A stretch of DNA of 64,000 bases. Origin: Peristeroidobacter soli. Its GTDB lineage: Bacteria; Pseudomonadota; Gammaproteobacteria; Steroidobacterales; Steroidobacteraceae. The stretch lies in assembly GCF_004138485.1 (NCBI RefSeq), contig NZ_RYEV01000005.1, positions 730,827-794,826 on the forward strand. The letters are read 5' to 3'. Each line of letters starts with the position of its first letter. The stretch's first letter is position 1. Both the position numbers and the translations under genes were made by a program. Shown here one piece after another: positions 25,257-34,114 of this stretch. Below the pieces are notes generated by a model. That model had not been told where the DNA came from, did not search any database, and saw only the letters and a program-made list of their open reading frames with translations.

Positions 25257-25271
25257 CTGGGGAGGCGAGCG

Positions 25272-25865
25272 ATGGACAGTGGATTGGGTTTTCGGCCGGG
25301 CGCCGTGCGCCGGCTGGTTTGGCATGCGTTGGTCGGAGTGTTCGCGGTGCTGTGCTCGGCGCCGAGCTTTGCGACCCTGATCACGTATCAGGCGACCCAG
25401 CTGAGCGACACCAGCTGGCGTTATGACTACTCGGTCGACAACGACACCCTCGCGACGCCAATCGAGGAGTTCACGATCTTCTTCGGGCTCGGTCAGTACG
25501 CCAATCTGACCGACCTCGGCACGCCCGCCGACTGGGAAGGCTTCGTTGCCCAGCCCGATCCACTGTTGCCGGACGACGGCTTCATCGATGTGCTGTCCCT
25601 GTCCGGCGGCGTGCTGCCGGGTCAGAACCTGGGCAGCTTCTCCATCGTGTTCGACTGGCTGCTCGCAGGTACGCCGGGCGCGCAGCGCTTCGACATCATC
25701 GATCCGCTGTCCTTCACCGTGCTCGAATCCGGCTTCACGACGTTGCTGGCGCCACCGGCGAACGTGCCGGAGCCGTCGTCGTTGGCGTTGTTCGGGACCG
25801 CGTTGCTCGTCTTCGGAATGATGCGCCGTCGCCGCGAGCGTGTGGAGAGCGGCGCCCATGGTTAA
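25272..25865 (+). CDS. PEP-CTERM sorting-domain exported protein
   Basis: 197 residues. Signal peptide (RRLVWHALVGVFAVLCSAPSFA), a beta-rich acidic body (ITYQATQLSDTSWRYDYSVD, PIEEFTIFFGLGQYANLTD), and a C-terminal VPEPSSLALFGTALLVFGMM followed by RRRRER. That tripartite tail (PEP motif, hydrophobic helix, basic cluster) is the PEP-CTERM signal recognised by exosortase. The cell is therefore expected to have an exosortase and exopolysaccharide locus elsewhere; none is in this window. The body has the short all-beta character of many PEP-CTERM proteins. A strong GGGGAGG ribosome site lies 6 nt before the ATG. The giant gene that follows overlaps by 8 nt, so the two are likely made together at the cell surface. 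Confidence 0.93.
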   Translation: MDSGLGFRPGAVRRLVWHALVGVFAVLCSAPSFATLITYQATQLSDTSWRYDYSVDNDTLATPIEEFTIFFGLGQYANLTDLGTPADWEGFVAQPDPLLPDDGFIDVLSLSGGVLPGQNLGSFSIVFDWLLAGTPGAQRFDIIDPLSFTVLESGFTTLLAPPANVPEPSSLALFGTALLVFGMMRRRRERVESGAHG

Positions 25866-28800
25866 TTTCATTCGCTCGCGGGCCAGCACGATGTGCGTGC
25901 TGGCCTTGCTGCTCATTGCGGCCGGCACGAGCATCGCGCAGGCGCCCTCGACGTATGTCACCAACCTGGTGCTGGTCTCGAGCCAGCGCTATTCCAGCTA
26001 TCTCACCGACTTCACCTATCGCATCCAGGTGGTGAATCAGGGCGGAGCGCTCGAGAACGCCACCGCGAGCGTAACCAGCTCGGCCGCGGCGACCACGATC
26101 CTCGACAACGAAGTGATCCTTGGCAACGTGACCGCAGGCAGCACCTTTGTCAGCACCGACACGTTCACGTTGCGACAGGACCGGCGCGTCGCGTTCGATC
26201 CAACCCGGCTGTCGTGGATCATCAACGCGGCCGATGCGAATACTCCGCCGGTGGCTCATGCGGGGCCGGATCAAACGGTCCGCACAGGCGCGCTCGTCAC
26301 ATTGAACGGCACGGCCTCGACCGATGCCGACGGTGATCCGCTCACTTACTCGTGGACGATGGTGTCTCGTCCGAACGGCAGCACTGCGGTCCTGTCATCC
26401 AGCGTCGCGGCCATGCCGACGTTTACGCCCGATCGCGGCGGTACCTATGTGCTGAGCCTCATCGTCAACGACGGGCACGCGAGCAGCGTTGCGGATGAAG
26501 TTCGTATCTCCACCGTCAATTCCACGCCAATCGCGAACGCGGGTGCGGATCGCACCGTGGCGCGCGCGAGCCTGGTGACGCTGGATGGCTCGGCGTCGTC
26601 GGATCCGGATTTCGATGCGTTGTCCTATACGTGGGTCATCGCTGCCGCGCCCCAAGGCAGCACCGCCGCGCTGAGCGCGGCGACCACCGTGCGCCCGACG
26701 ATTCGGCTCGATCTGCCCGGCAGTTATACATTCCGTCTGGTCGTGTCCGATGGCCAGCTCACCAGCACGCCCGACGAGGTGATCGTCAGCACCGAAAACT
26801 CTGCACCGGTGGCGAACGCGGGACCTGATCAAACAGGAGCGATTGGCGTGGCGGCACAGTTCGACGGTCGAGCATCGAGCGATGCCGACAACGACGCGCT
26901 GAGTTTCTCGTGGTCCTGGCAGTCGCGCCCCGATGGCAGTCATGCGGTGTTGAATGCGGTCGACACACCGGTCGCCGGCTTCGTGCCCGATACGGCGGGG
27001 CTGTATGTCGGTCAGCTCATCGTCAACGACGGTTTCGCGAACAGCCTGCCGGACACGGCGGTGGTCAGTGTGCCGTTACCAGTGAATCGACCGCCGGTGG
27101 CGATCGATGATGCGGTGTCGACGCCCGTGGGTATTGCCGTCGATATCGCCGTGTTGGCAAACGACACCGATCCGGATGCGGGCTCGTCGTTGTCGGTTGC
27201 CAGCTTCACGCAGCCTGTCGGCGGTGCTGTCACCGCAGTTGCCGGCGGACTGAGATTCACTCCTCAAGCGGGATTCACCGGCGTCACGACGTTCAGTTAC
27301 GCCGTGACCGATGGTTCGCTGACAGCGAGCGCGATCGTGACGGTGACCGTCGTTGCCGCCGCGAACGCAGCGCCGGTCGTGAACGCGGGCGCCGATCAAA
27401 ACATCACGTTGCCTTACAGCGGCGCGGTGGCTTCGATCACGCTCGCCGGAACCGTCAGCGATGATGGGCTGCCGGCGCCGGCACGACTCACGAGCGCGTG
27501 GTCACAGATGAGTGGTCCCATCGTGGCTACGATCGGTAATGCCACAGCCGCAAGCACGTCGGTGTATCTGCCTGCGATCGGTAGCTATGTTTTCCGACTG
27601 ACCGCGAACGATGGGGCTGTGACGGCCAGCGATGATGTCGTGATTGTCGTCACTGCCGCGGCCAATACCGCGCCGACGCTGGTCGCGATTGCGGATCGCA
27701 CGATTGCGCTGGGCTCGACGTTATCGCTGCATCTTGGGGTCAGCGATGCCGATCCGTTCGATACGTTGTCGTTGTCGATCGATGCCGGCCCCGCGGGCGC
27801 GACGCTCAGTGCGCCCGAGTCGTTGATGTGGACGCCTGGCGCGACGCAGGTTGGAACACATCCGTTCGCGATCACGGTGCGCGACGCCGCTGGCTTGTCC
27901 GATACGAAAACATTCAATGTCACCGTGACTGCGGCGAATCGCGCGCCCGTGCTCGCAGCGTTGAGTGACGACACCGTCGGCACGGGCGCGAACTACAGCA
28001 AGACGTTGAGCGCGACCGATTCAGATGGCGACGCGTTGACGTTCGAAGTGATCGGCGCGCCCAATGGCATGAGCCTGAACGGCGGCACATTGCGCTGGCA
28101 GCCCATGCAGAGCGGTGAATACTTCGTGAAAGTGGCCGTCCGCGATCCAGCGGGGGCGACGGCGGCGGGCGTATTCAAAGTGACTGTTGGCGCAGTCTCC
28201 ATGCCGGTGGCTCGCGATGACAGCTATCGGGTGAAGTTCGGCGAGACCCTGGCGATCACGGCGCCGGGCGTGCTGACGAACGACGCCGATGCCGACTCCG
28301 CGGCGCTGACGGCAATCCGACTGAGCGAGCCGGGGCTGGGCACGCTGACTTCGTTCAACAGCGATGGCAGCTTCATGTACACGGCGCCAACCGTGGATAC
28401 GCGTGCGCCGCTCGCCATTACGGCGCGGCCGCTCTCGACCAGCATCTACATCAACGACCTGTACACGGTGCCGCTGGTCGGCGACTTGAATCGCGACGGC
28501 TATCCGGACCTGGTGTACGACTGGCTCAACCAGTCGCACACCGCGATCAACGGCCGGGACGGCTCGATTCTGTGGCACGCCGACCGCGCCAATCTGGACG
28601 GTTGCTTCGATTGGCTCAGCGGCGGCTATCACCGCCTGCTCGCCGATATCGATGACGACGGTCAGATCGAATATGTGTTTCCTTCGCAGTGTGGCTCCCT
28701 GTCGCGACTGGTCGCCGTCGATAGCACCGGTCACACCAAGTGGGTCTCGCCCTTGGCCACGCATCGTTACGATGCGATCTCTTGTCTGTACGGCAATGGC

Positions 28801-31800
28801 TATTGCCCGCCCGAGGCGGCGCCGGTCGCCTACGATATGTTTTCTCGCATGACACCGTCGGTGGCGCGGCTGACGCCGAATTCGGCGCCGGTCATTCTGA
28901 TGCGCCGGACGATCACTGCCGATGCCGGCTCGACTTTGTCGCCTACGCCGGAGGGGCCGCTGGCCTGGCATAGCTATGGCTGCGCGTTTGCTACCGGTCG
29001 CGACGAGGACCTCGCGACGGCGTGCCGCGTGACATTCATCATTTCGCCGGTCGACGGCAGCGTGCAACAGGTGTTGCGAGCACCGCCGGGCCGAATCGAT
29101 GGTTCGGGCCTCGCGGGCATGGGGCCGTTCTATGACAACTTCCTGCCGCCGTTCACGGCGGACCTGGACGGCGACGGTCAGGTCGAGATCATCTCGGGCA
29201 GCGATGTGTGGCGTCTGGTGAACGGTCAATGGACGCTGGCGTGGCAGACGGCGCTCGAGCCTGCGCAGGTGGCCGTGGCCGATCTGGATGGCGACGGTCG
29301 CGCCGAGGTCGTGCAGTTCCACTCCCGCGAAGGCGTCGGCCCGTACAACGGGGAGCCGTTGCCGAACTTCGCCGGCTTCGTCATCTATGATGCCAATGGC
29401 GTCGAGCAGCGGCGCATCCCGCTGCAACCGGCCAACATCTCCAGCTTCATGACCATTGCGGATGTCGACGGCGACGATGTGCCGGAACTGCTCATCGTCG
29501 CCAACGCGATGGTGTATGCCATGAGCATCGAAGGCGTGCTCAAGTGGACGTTCGTGTTGCCCGATAGCACCGTGAATCCGGCTCCGTATCGCGAGTTCCG
29601 TCAATCCACCGCGACCAACGTGCAGGTGTACGACCTCGACGGCGATGGCGTGAAGGAAGTCCTGGTGTCCTCGCTGTTCGGCTTTCATATCCTCGACGGT
29701 CGCGATGGCACGGCGAAGGTGAACTTCGATGCCGGCCAGCGAATCGCCAACTCGCGGGCGATGCGCATCACTTACGTCGCGGACTGGAACAACGACGGTC
29801 ACGCCGACATCGTGTCGTTCGGACAAGGCAACGGCACCTTGGGCGGCACCGGTTCCTTCGTCATCTCCGCGGCGAACAACGACTGGCTGCCGGCCGGCAA
29901 ATCGTTCCATCAGTCGCAGTACCGGATGGGCGACAGCGACGACAGCGGTCGCGTGCTGTACAACGCGTCGATCGACCGCAGCTTCCGCAATCCGCGTCAG
30001 CTCGGCACGGTTCGCGATGCTCGTGAAGCGGCGGGAACGTCGTTCGAATATGCCGCGAGCAACGGTTCGGGTACCTCGAACGGCGCGCGGGTGTTCCTGA
30101 CGCTCGCGCCCGACAATCAGCCGCCGATCATTACTTCCCGGCCACCGACCGCCATCCAGGCCAGCAGCTCGGAAGATTATTTGTATCAAATGGCCGCGAC
30201 CGATCCGGATGCGGGCGACACGATCACTTACTCGATCCTGAATGCGCCGTCGTGGGTCAGTGTGAATGCGACGACGGGCGCGGTGCGCTTCGATACGGGG
30301 CCGTGCGGATCGTATGGATCACCGTGCGACTACGGTCGGGTGACCGTCGTGCTGGCTGCGACCGACTCGCAAGGTGCGCAGGCGACGCAGTCGTTCGTGG
30401 TGAATGTCACAACATCGACGCCGGCCACGGTGCCGAATGTCGTCGGCAGCCTGCGGAGCGCAGCGGTACAGGCCCTCCGTGCGATCACCTTCAACGCGAT
30501 CGTTCAGCAGGAGCAGTACAGCGGTCAGCCGGTCGATACAGTGATTGCCCAGACACCGGCGGCGGGCTCATCCCAGCCGCAGGAGTCGACGGTTCTGATC
30601 ACGGTATCGAAGGGACCCGCGCCGGCGCTCGTGCCGAATGTCGTCGGCCGATTCGCAGCGTCCGCGTCCACTGCGCTGTCATCGCTGGGCTTCACGCCTG
30701 CGATCACGCGCGTATTCAGTGACACGGTGGAGGCGGGCGTCGTCATATCGCAGTCCATTGCCGCCGGTACTGAGACGCAGCCTGGTGCGCTCACGCTGGT
30801 TGTTTCTTCCGGTAGCGGATTGGATCTGCGCCTGGCGCGCTCGGTGACGCCGGCCAATGAGCCGATCGTGTTCTCGCTGCGAGAAACCGATCTCGACGGC
30901 AATGCGACCGGTACGCCGAATGCGAGCTTCAGTGTCACCCCGGTTGCCGGCGTCACAGGGGCGCCGCCATCGGTTACCAACAGCTCGATTGTTCCGGCAG
31001 CGAACACGCGCGGTCGTTATCGCCTCACTGTGACGAGCAGTGGGCGCACTTCCGTGGCCGAGTTCGTGGTCGTCCAGCCGAATACCACGGCGCGGCCGAC
31101 TCAGCTGGCGCAGTTCGCTCAGTTCGAAGCGACGCTGCTTGTGATGGATAACCTGCTCGCCGAGGCTGAAGCTGCGCGACTGGCGAACGACCCCGCGACG
31201 ATGACAGCCAGGATGACTTCCTGGGTCAACACGTGGCGTGCGCTCGATCTGGATCGGCTGAGCTTCGCGGTGCCGGTCGTCACCGAAGACGGTTTCCCGC
31301 CGTCGGTCGCCGAGATGGCCGGGTTCGGTGTGACGCAGACCGCGGACGATGTGCTCAACAAGCGCATCCTCGCCGATGCGGCCAGCGATCTCGATGCGCT
31401 CGAAACGGCGTTGCGTTCGCCGAACACGCCGTACTCGCAGATCGTCAACTTGTTCCGCAACTTCAATGCTCGGGCCGAACGGCTCCGGTCGGTTGCTCCG
31501 GGCGAGTACGGAATCGTCGATGCCAAGGGTTTGTATGCGGAGCTGCTGTCGCAACGGATCCCGAGAGTGATCGATGCGATGGTCGATGACGTAGCGGCTG
31601 CGTTCCATCTGCCGTCGCGGTCGCGACCGTTCCCCGGGCTGGCGAGCGCCTATCCGGGCGTTGAATACGGCGATACCGTGAGAGCACTCGTCGCGCGGCA
31701 GTGGGATGCGCCGTCTTCAGTGGTCGGTGGCAACGAGGTTTATTTGTTCTCGACGCTGGCCGAGCAACTCACGACCATCGCGGTCAAGGCCGTGGTCGAC

Positions 31801-32451
31801 GCGCTGGGCGATGGTTATACGGTTCGCAAGTTCTATCAGGCTGCCGCGACGAGTGCGATCGGTGGCGCGGCGATTCTGGCTGCGGCACATCACATCAAGG
31901 CGGAGACGGGCGCCGCGGATCTCACGGTGACGACGGCATCGTCGCTGTCGATCAACGTGTTCGAGGCGGAATACAGCACCCTGGAAGGCATCGGCCTGAA
32001 TGGCGCTCATCCCGCGCTCAACAAGGTGATGGTGATCGGGCCCGAGCTGGTCAACGTGTTCACCGACATGATCGAGAAGCTCAAGGCGCTCGGCGGATTG
32101 CGCAGCAGTGCGTCCAACGTCGTCAAGGCGCGCAACCTCGACGATCTCTACGACGGTGTGATCGATTTCTACAGCAAGGGCAAGGAGCAGGTGGACGCGG
32201 CTACGAGTGCCGGACAGCGCATCTCGGAGGAGCTGGAGAACGTGTATCAGACGCCATCGCCGCACTCGGCAGTGTCGGAATGTCTGTTCGAGCCAGGTCC
32301 GTTGTGCTCATCGATCACGTACACGAATGGATTCCACTCCGTGTATCAGTCGCTCGGGCTGAACCTGCCGACGCCCATCCTGTTCGTGGTCGTCAACCAG
32401 GAGACGGGCGAGGTGCTGGTGGGGTCACCGGCCTTCCTGCCGCACCGATAA
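25858..32451 (+). CDS. Giant exported multidomain surface protein (PKD/Ig repeats, FG-GAP propeller, PASTA pair)
   Basis: 2197 residues from ATG 25858, with a signal peptide (MCVLALLLIAAGTSIAQA). A DUF11-like stretch lies at ~35-125. At least three PKD-type repeats lie at ~128-410 (PPVAHAGPDQTVRTGALVTL and two relatives). A cadherin-like module (NRPPVAIDDAVSTPVGIAVD) and further Ig/cadherin-like repeats run to ~840. An FG-GAP/VCBS-type propeller spans ~860-1330 with calcium-loop motifs (DLNRDGYPDL, DIDDDGQIEY, DLDGDGQVEI, DLDGDGRAEV, DVDGDDVPEL, DLDGDGVKEV, DWNNDGHADI). A dystroglycan-like Ig lies near 1420-1520, and two PASTA-like modules at ~1522-1651 (VPNVVGSLRSAAVQALR, VPNVVGRFAASASTALSS). 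The last ~500 residues are helical and unrecognised, with no sorting signal or membrane anchor. A role in adhesion or polymer binding is inferred. Confidence 0.88.
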   Translation: MVNFIRSRASTMCVLALLLIAAGTSIAQAPSTYVTNLVLVSSQRYSSYLTDFTYRIQVVNQGGALENATASVTSSAAATTILDNEVILGNVTAGSTFVSTDTFTLRQDRRVAFDPTRLSWIINAADANTPPVAHAGPDQTVRTGALVTLNGTASTDADGDPLTYSWTMVSRPNGSTAVLSSSVAAMPTFTPDRGGTYVLSLIVNDGHASSVADEVRISTVNSTPIANAGADRTVARASLVTLDGSASSDPDFDALSYTWVIAAAPQGSTAALSAATTVRPTIRLDLPGSYTFRLVVSDGQLTSTPDEVIVSTENSAPVANAGPDQTGAIGVAAQFDGRASSDADNDALSFSWSWQSRPDGSHAVLNAVDTPVAGFVPDTAGLYVGQLIVNDGFANSLPDTAVVSVPLPVNRPPVAIDDAVSTPVGIAVDIAVLANDTDPDAGSSLSVASFTQPVGGAVTAVAGGLRFTPQAGFTGVTTFSYAVTDGSLTASAIVTVTVVAAANAAPVVNAGADQNITLPYSGAVASITLAGTVSDDGLPAPARLTSAWSQMSGPIVATIGNATAASTSVYLPAIGSYVFRLTANDGAVTASDDVVIVVTAAANTAPTLVAIADRTIALGSTLSLHLGVSDADPFDTLSLSIDAGPAGATLSAPESLMWTPGATQVGTHPFAITVRDAAGLSDTKTFNVTVTAANRAPVLAALSDDTVGTGANYSKTLSATDSDGDALTFEVIGAPNGMSLNGGTLRWQPMQSGEYFVKVAVRDPAGATAAGVFKVTVGAVSMPVARDDSYRVKFGETLAITAPGVLTNDADADSAALTAIRLSEPGLGTLTSFNSDGSFMYTAPTVDTRAPLAITARPLSTSIYINDLYTVPLVGDLNRDGYPDLVYDWLNQSHTAINGRDGSILWHADRANLDGCFDWLSGGYHRLLADIDDDGQIEYVFPSQCGSLSRLVAVDSTGHTKWVSPLATHRYDAISCLYGNGYCPPEAAPVAYDMFSRMTPSVARLTPNSAPVILMRRTITADAGSTLSPTPEGPLAWHSYGCAFATGRDEDLATACRVTFIISPVDGSVQQVLRAPPGRIDGSGLAGMGPFYDNFLPPFTADLDGDGQVEIISGSDVWRLVNGQWTLAWQTALEPAQVAVADLDGDGRAEVVQFHSREGVGPYNGEPLPNFAGFVIYDANGVEQRRIPLQPANISSFMTIADVDGDDVPELLIVANAMVYAMSIEGVLKWTFVLPDSTVNPAPYREFRQSTATNVQVYDLDGDGVKEVLVSSLFGFHILDGRDGTAKVNFDAGQRIANSRAMRITYVADWNNDGHADIVSFGQGNGTLGGTGSFVISAANNDWLPAGKSFHQSQYRMGDSDDSGRVLYNASIDRSFRNPRQLGTVRDAREAAGTSFEYAASNGSGTSNGARVFLTLAPDNQPPIITSRPPTAIQASSSEDYLYQMAATDPDAGDTITYSILNAPSWVSVNATTGAVRFDTGPCGSYGSPCDYGRVTVVLAATDSQGAQATQSFVVNVTTSTPATVPNVVGSLRSAAVQALRAITFNAIVQQEQYSGQPVDTVIAQTPAAGSSQPQESTVLITVSKGPAPALVPNVVGRFAASASTALSSLGFTPAITRVFSDTVEAGVVISQSIAAGTETQPGALTLVVSSGSGLDLRLARSVTPANEPIVFSLRETDLDGNATGTPNASFSVTPVAGVTGAPPSVTNSSIVPAANTRGRYRLTVTSSGRTSVAEFVVVQPNTTARPTQLAQFAQFEATLLVMDNLLAEAEAARLANDPATMTARMTSWVNTWRALDLDRLSFAVPVVTEDGFPPSVAEMAGFGVTQTADDVLNKRILADAASDLDALETALRSPNTPYSQIVNLFRNFNARAERLRSVAPGEYGIVDAKGLYAELLSQRIPRVIDAMVDDVAAAFHLPSRSRPFPGLASAYPGVEYGDTVRALVARQWDAPSSVVGGNEVYLFSTLAEQLTTIAVKAVVDALGDGYTVRKFYQAAATSAIGGAAILAAAHHIKAETGAADLTVTTASSLSINVFEAEYSTLEGIGLNGAHPALNKVMVIGPELVNVFTDMIEKLKALGGLRSSASNVVKARNLDDLYDGVIDFYSKGKEQVDAATSAGQRISEELENVYQTPSPHSAVSECLFEPGPLCSSITYTNGFHSVYQSLGLNLPTPILFVVVNQETGEVLVGSPAFLPHR

Positions 32452-33303
32452 CCTGGAGTGCCGGTAGTCGATGGCGAAACTCGACAGTTGTGAGAAGTAA
32501 TCCATGCCGAGGAGCACCGCGGGCTCCTCGGCGAGTTCCCACGATGCAAAGACCGGCAGTCGGGCGCAGGCAATGGACAGATTGACGACAGCCTCGCTGC
32601 CGATCTCGATCGGCAGTGTCGGTAACGCGACCGTGGCGCTGACGGCTGCATCGGGTGTTTGCACGATTACCGGATCGGGCGTGTCGATGGCGACGTTCGA
32701 GCGTCGGGCAAGGGCGAGATTGCCGATCGATCGTTGTGCACCGGTATCGAGGATGAACTTGCAATTCACCGAACCAACCGTGCCGGCCGCGAGCAACAAG
32801 CCACCGAAACGCTGTTGTACCCTCGTGTCATCGATGGACTCATCCGGGCTCGAAGTGATGAGGAGTCGTCCGGCTTTCACATCCACCGCTATCCGTTGGC
32901 CGACCAGCGCGTCGGCGCCAATGACACCGAGCATGCCGGGCTCGGCGATGACGGGCATCGAGCGCCGCTCCAGGCGCAATGAGCCAACTTCCAAAGATTC
33001 GATGGCGACCGCGGGTGTCGTCGACCGCCCGGTGGTGCGCTGGACCGATACGGTCGCGGAGTCGGCCGGTGGCAGCTTCAATCTCGTGGCCACTTCCGCC
33101 GCGATCAGGCAGTGGCTGGCGCCGGTGTCGAGCATGAAACGATACGGCCCATGGCCGTTGACATATGTCGGTACCAGCAGCCGCCCCGCAGTGTCCTTGG
33201 CAATGAGGGTGTCCAGAACGGACTCACTCGCCCACACGGTGGGAATGCCGCAAGCGAGCACTGCCGTGGAGCGGATGAACTGCCGACGCGTCGTTGCTGC
33301 CAT
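32425..33303 (-). CDS. Exported retropepsin-like aspartic protease with two DTG motifs
   Basis: 292 residues from the ATG at 33303. The frame continues upstream to 33519 but without a sensible N-terminus. Residues 1-26 (MAATTRRQFIRSTAVLACGI...) form an export signal with a Tat-like TRRQFIR. Two aspartyl-protease lobes follow: FMLDTGASHCLIAAEVATRL near residue 59, and FILDTGAQRSIGNLALARRS near residue 190. Each is followed by a GVIGADAL- or LLGMDYF-type hydrophobic flap partner. Having two DTG lobes in one chain allows an intramolecular active site like pepsin rather than a retroviral-type dimer. It converges on the giant gene with a 27-bp overlap and is divergent from the sigma/kinase pair. 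Confidence 0.88.
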   Translation of the reverse strand: MAATTRRQFIRSTAVLACGIPTVWASESVLDTLIAKDTAGRLLVPTYVNGHGPYRFMLDTGASHCLIAAEVATRLKLPPADSATVSVQRTTGRSTTPAVAIESLEVGSLRLERRSMPVIAEPGMLGVIGADALVGQRIAVDVKAGRLLITSSPDESIDDTRVQQRFGGLLLAAGTVGSVNCKFILDTGAQRSIGNLALARRSNVAIDTPDPVIVQTPDAAVSATVALPTLPIEIGSEAVVNLSIACARLPVFASWELAEEPAVLLGMDYFSQLSSFAIDYRHSRLSVRQEGR

Positions 33304-33517
33304 GTTGTTTGTAAAGGGATTCGACGGCGCTCGGAGAAAAGCGGGCCAGGTCGGCGTTTTCGTGAACTGTGTTCGCAGCGATTGGCGGGGCGGCGCTGCT
33401 ACGATGTCGCCGAGATCGCGCCATCGTGCGCCAGGAACGTCGAAGAGCATAACCCGTGATCGCCGCAGATATCGATCCTCCGTGCCATCCGCTGTTCGAT
33501 TGCCAGGACGGCGCGGC

Positions 33518-34102
33518 ATGAGCCAGGCGGAGGTGCTTTCGGAAGCGACCGGGCTGTGGCGCGAGGCGCGGGACGGTGTCGTTCCGGCGCGCGACCGATT
33601 GCTCGAGCTGTGTTATGCGGAGCTGCGCCGGCTCGCCCGACGCATGCTGGCGGGAGATGCGGCGTCGTTGCGCATGCAGCCGACCGAGCTCGCCAATGAA
33701 GCGGCGATTCGCGTGCTCAAGCTGGATCTGATGAACTGGCACGATCGTGCGCACTTCCTCGCGACCGCCGCGACGGTGATGCGGCAGGCATTGCTCGACG
33801 AAGTGCGACGGTTCCGTGCCGAGAAACGGCAGCTGCCAGCCGTGTTTACGACACTGTTCGACAGCGGCGTCGCCACGATCGAGCTCGACCTGGAAAAGCT
33901 GGATCACTCTTTACAGCGACTGGCTGCGGTGTCGACGGAGCGGGCGCGGCTGGTCGAGCTGCGTTTCTTTGTCGGGTTGACGGTCGAGGAGACGGCCGAC
34001 GCGCTCGGGATTTCCGCGGCGACGGTCAAGCGTCAATGGGATGTGGCCCGCGCCTGGCTCCTGCGCGATATCAATCAAGCGCGCGTTGCGCCGGCCTCAT
34101 AG
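33518..34102 (+). CDS. ECF-type sigma factor paired with a Ser/Thr kinase
   Basis: 194 residues starting MSQAEVLSEATGLWREARDG, after AGGACGGCG. Region 2: DRLLELCYAELRRLARRMLA, ANEAAIRVLKL, DRAHFLATAATVMRQALLDE. Region 4: LVELRFFVGLTVEETADALG, ISAATVKRQWDVARAWLLRD. The pattern (A-x-x-x-M-R-x-x-L-x-D with a downstream KRQWxxARAWL) matches the ECF group (TIGR02999-like) that commonly sits beside Ser/Thr kinases rather than anti-sigma factors. The kinase starts 12 nt after the stop. No anti-sigma gene is adjacent, so phosphorylation by the kinase is the likely control (inference). The frame is open upstream for about 1 kb, but that part is antisense to the protease. Confidence 0.92.
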   Translation: MSQAEVLSEATGLWREARDGVVPARDRLLELCYAELRRLARRMLAGDAASLRMQPTELANEAAIRVLKLDLMNWHDRAHFLATAATVMRQALLDEVRRFRAEKRQLPAVFTTLFDSGVATIELDLEKLDHSLQRLAAVSTERARLVELRFFVGLTVEETADALGISAATVKRQWDVARAWLLRDINQARVAPAS

Positions 34103-34114
34103 CGCTCCGCGCCG

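Noticed and set aside
28021-30189. A 722-residue antisense frame within the giant surface-protein gene
   Set aside because: Its composition is that of a codon shadow and the plus-strand FG-GAP repeats are unmistakable.
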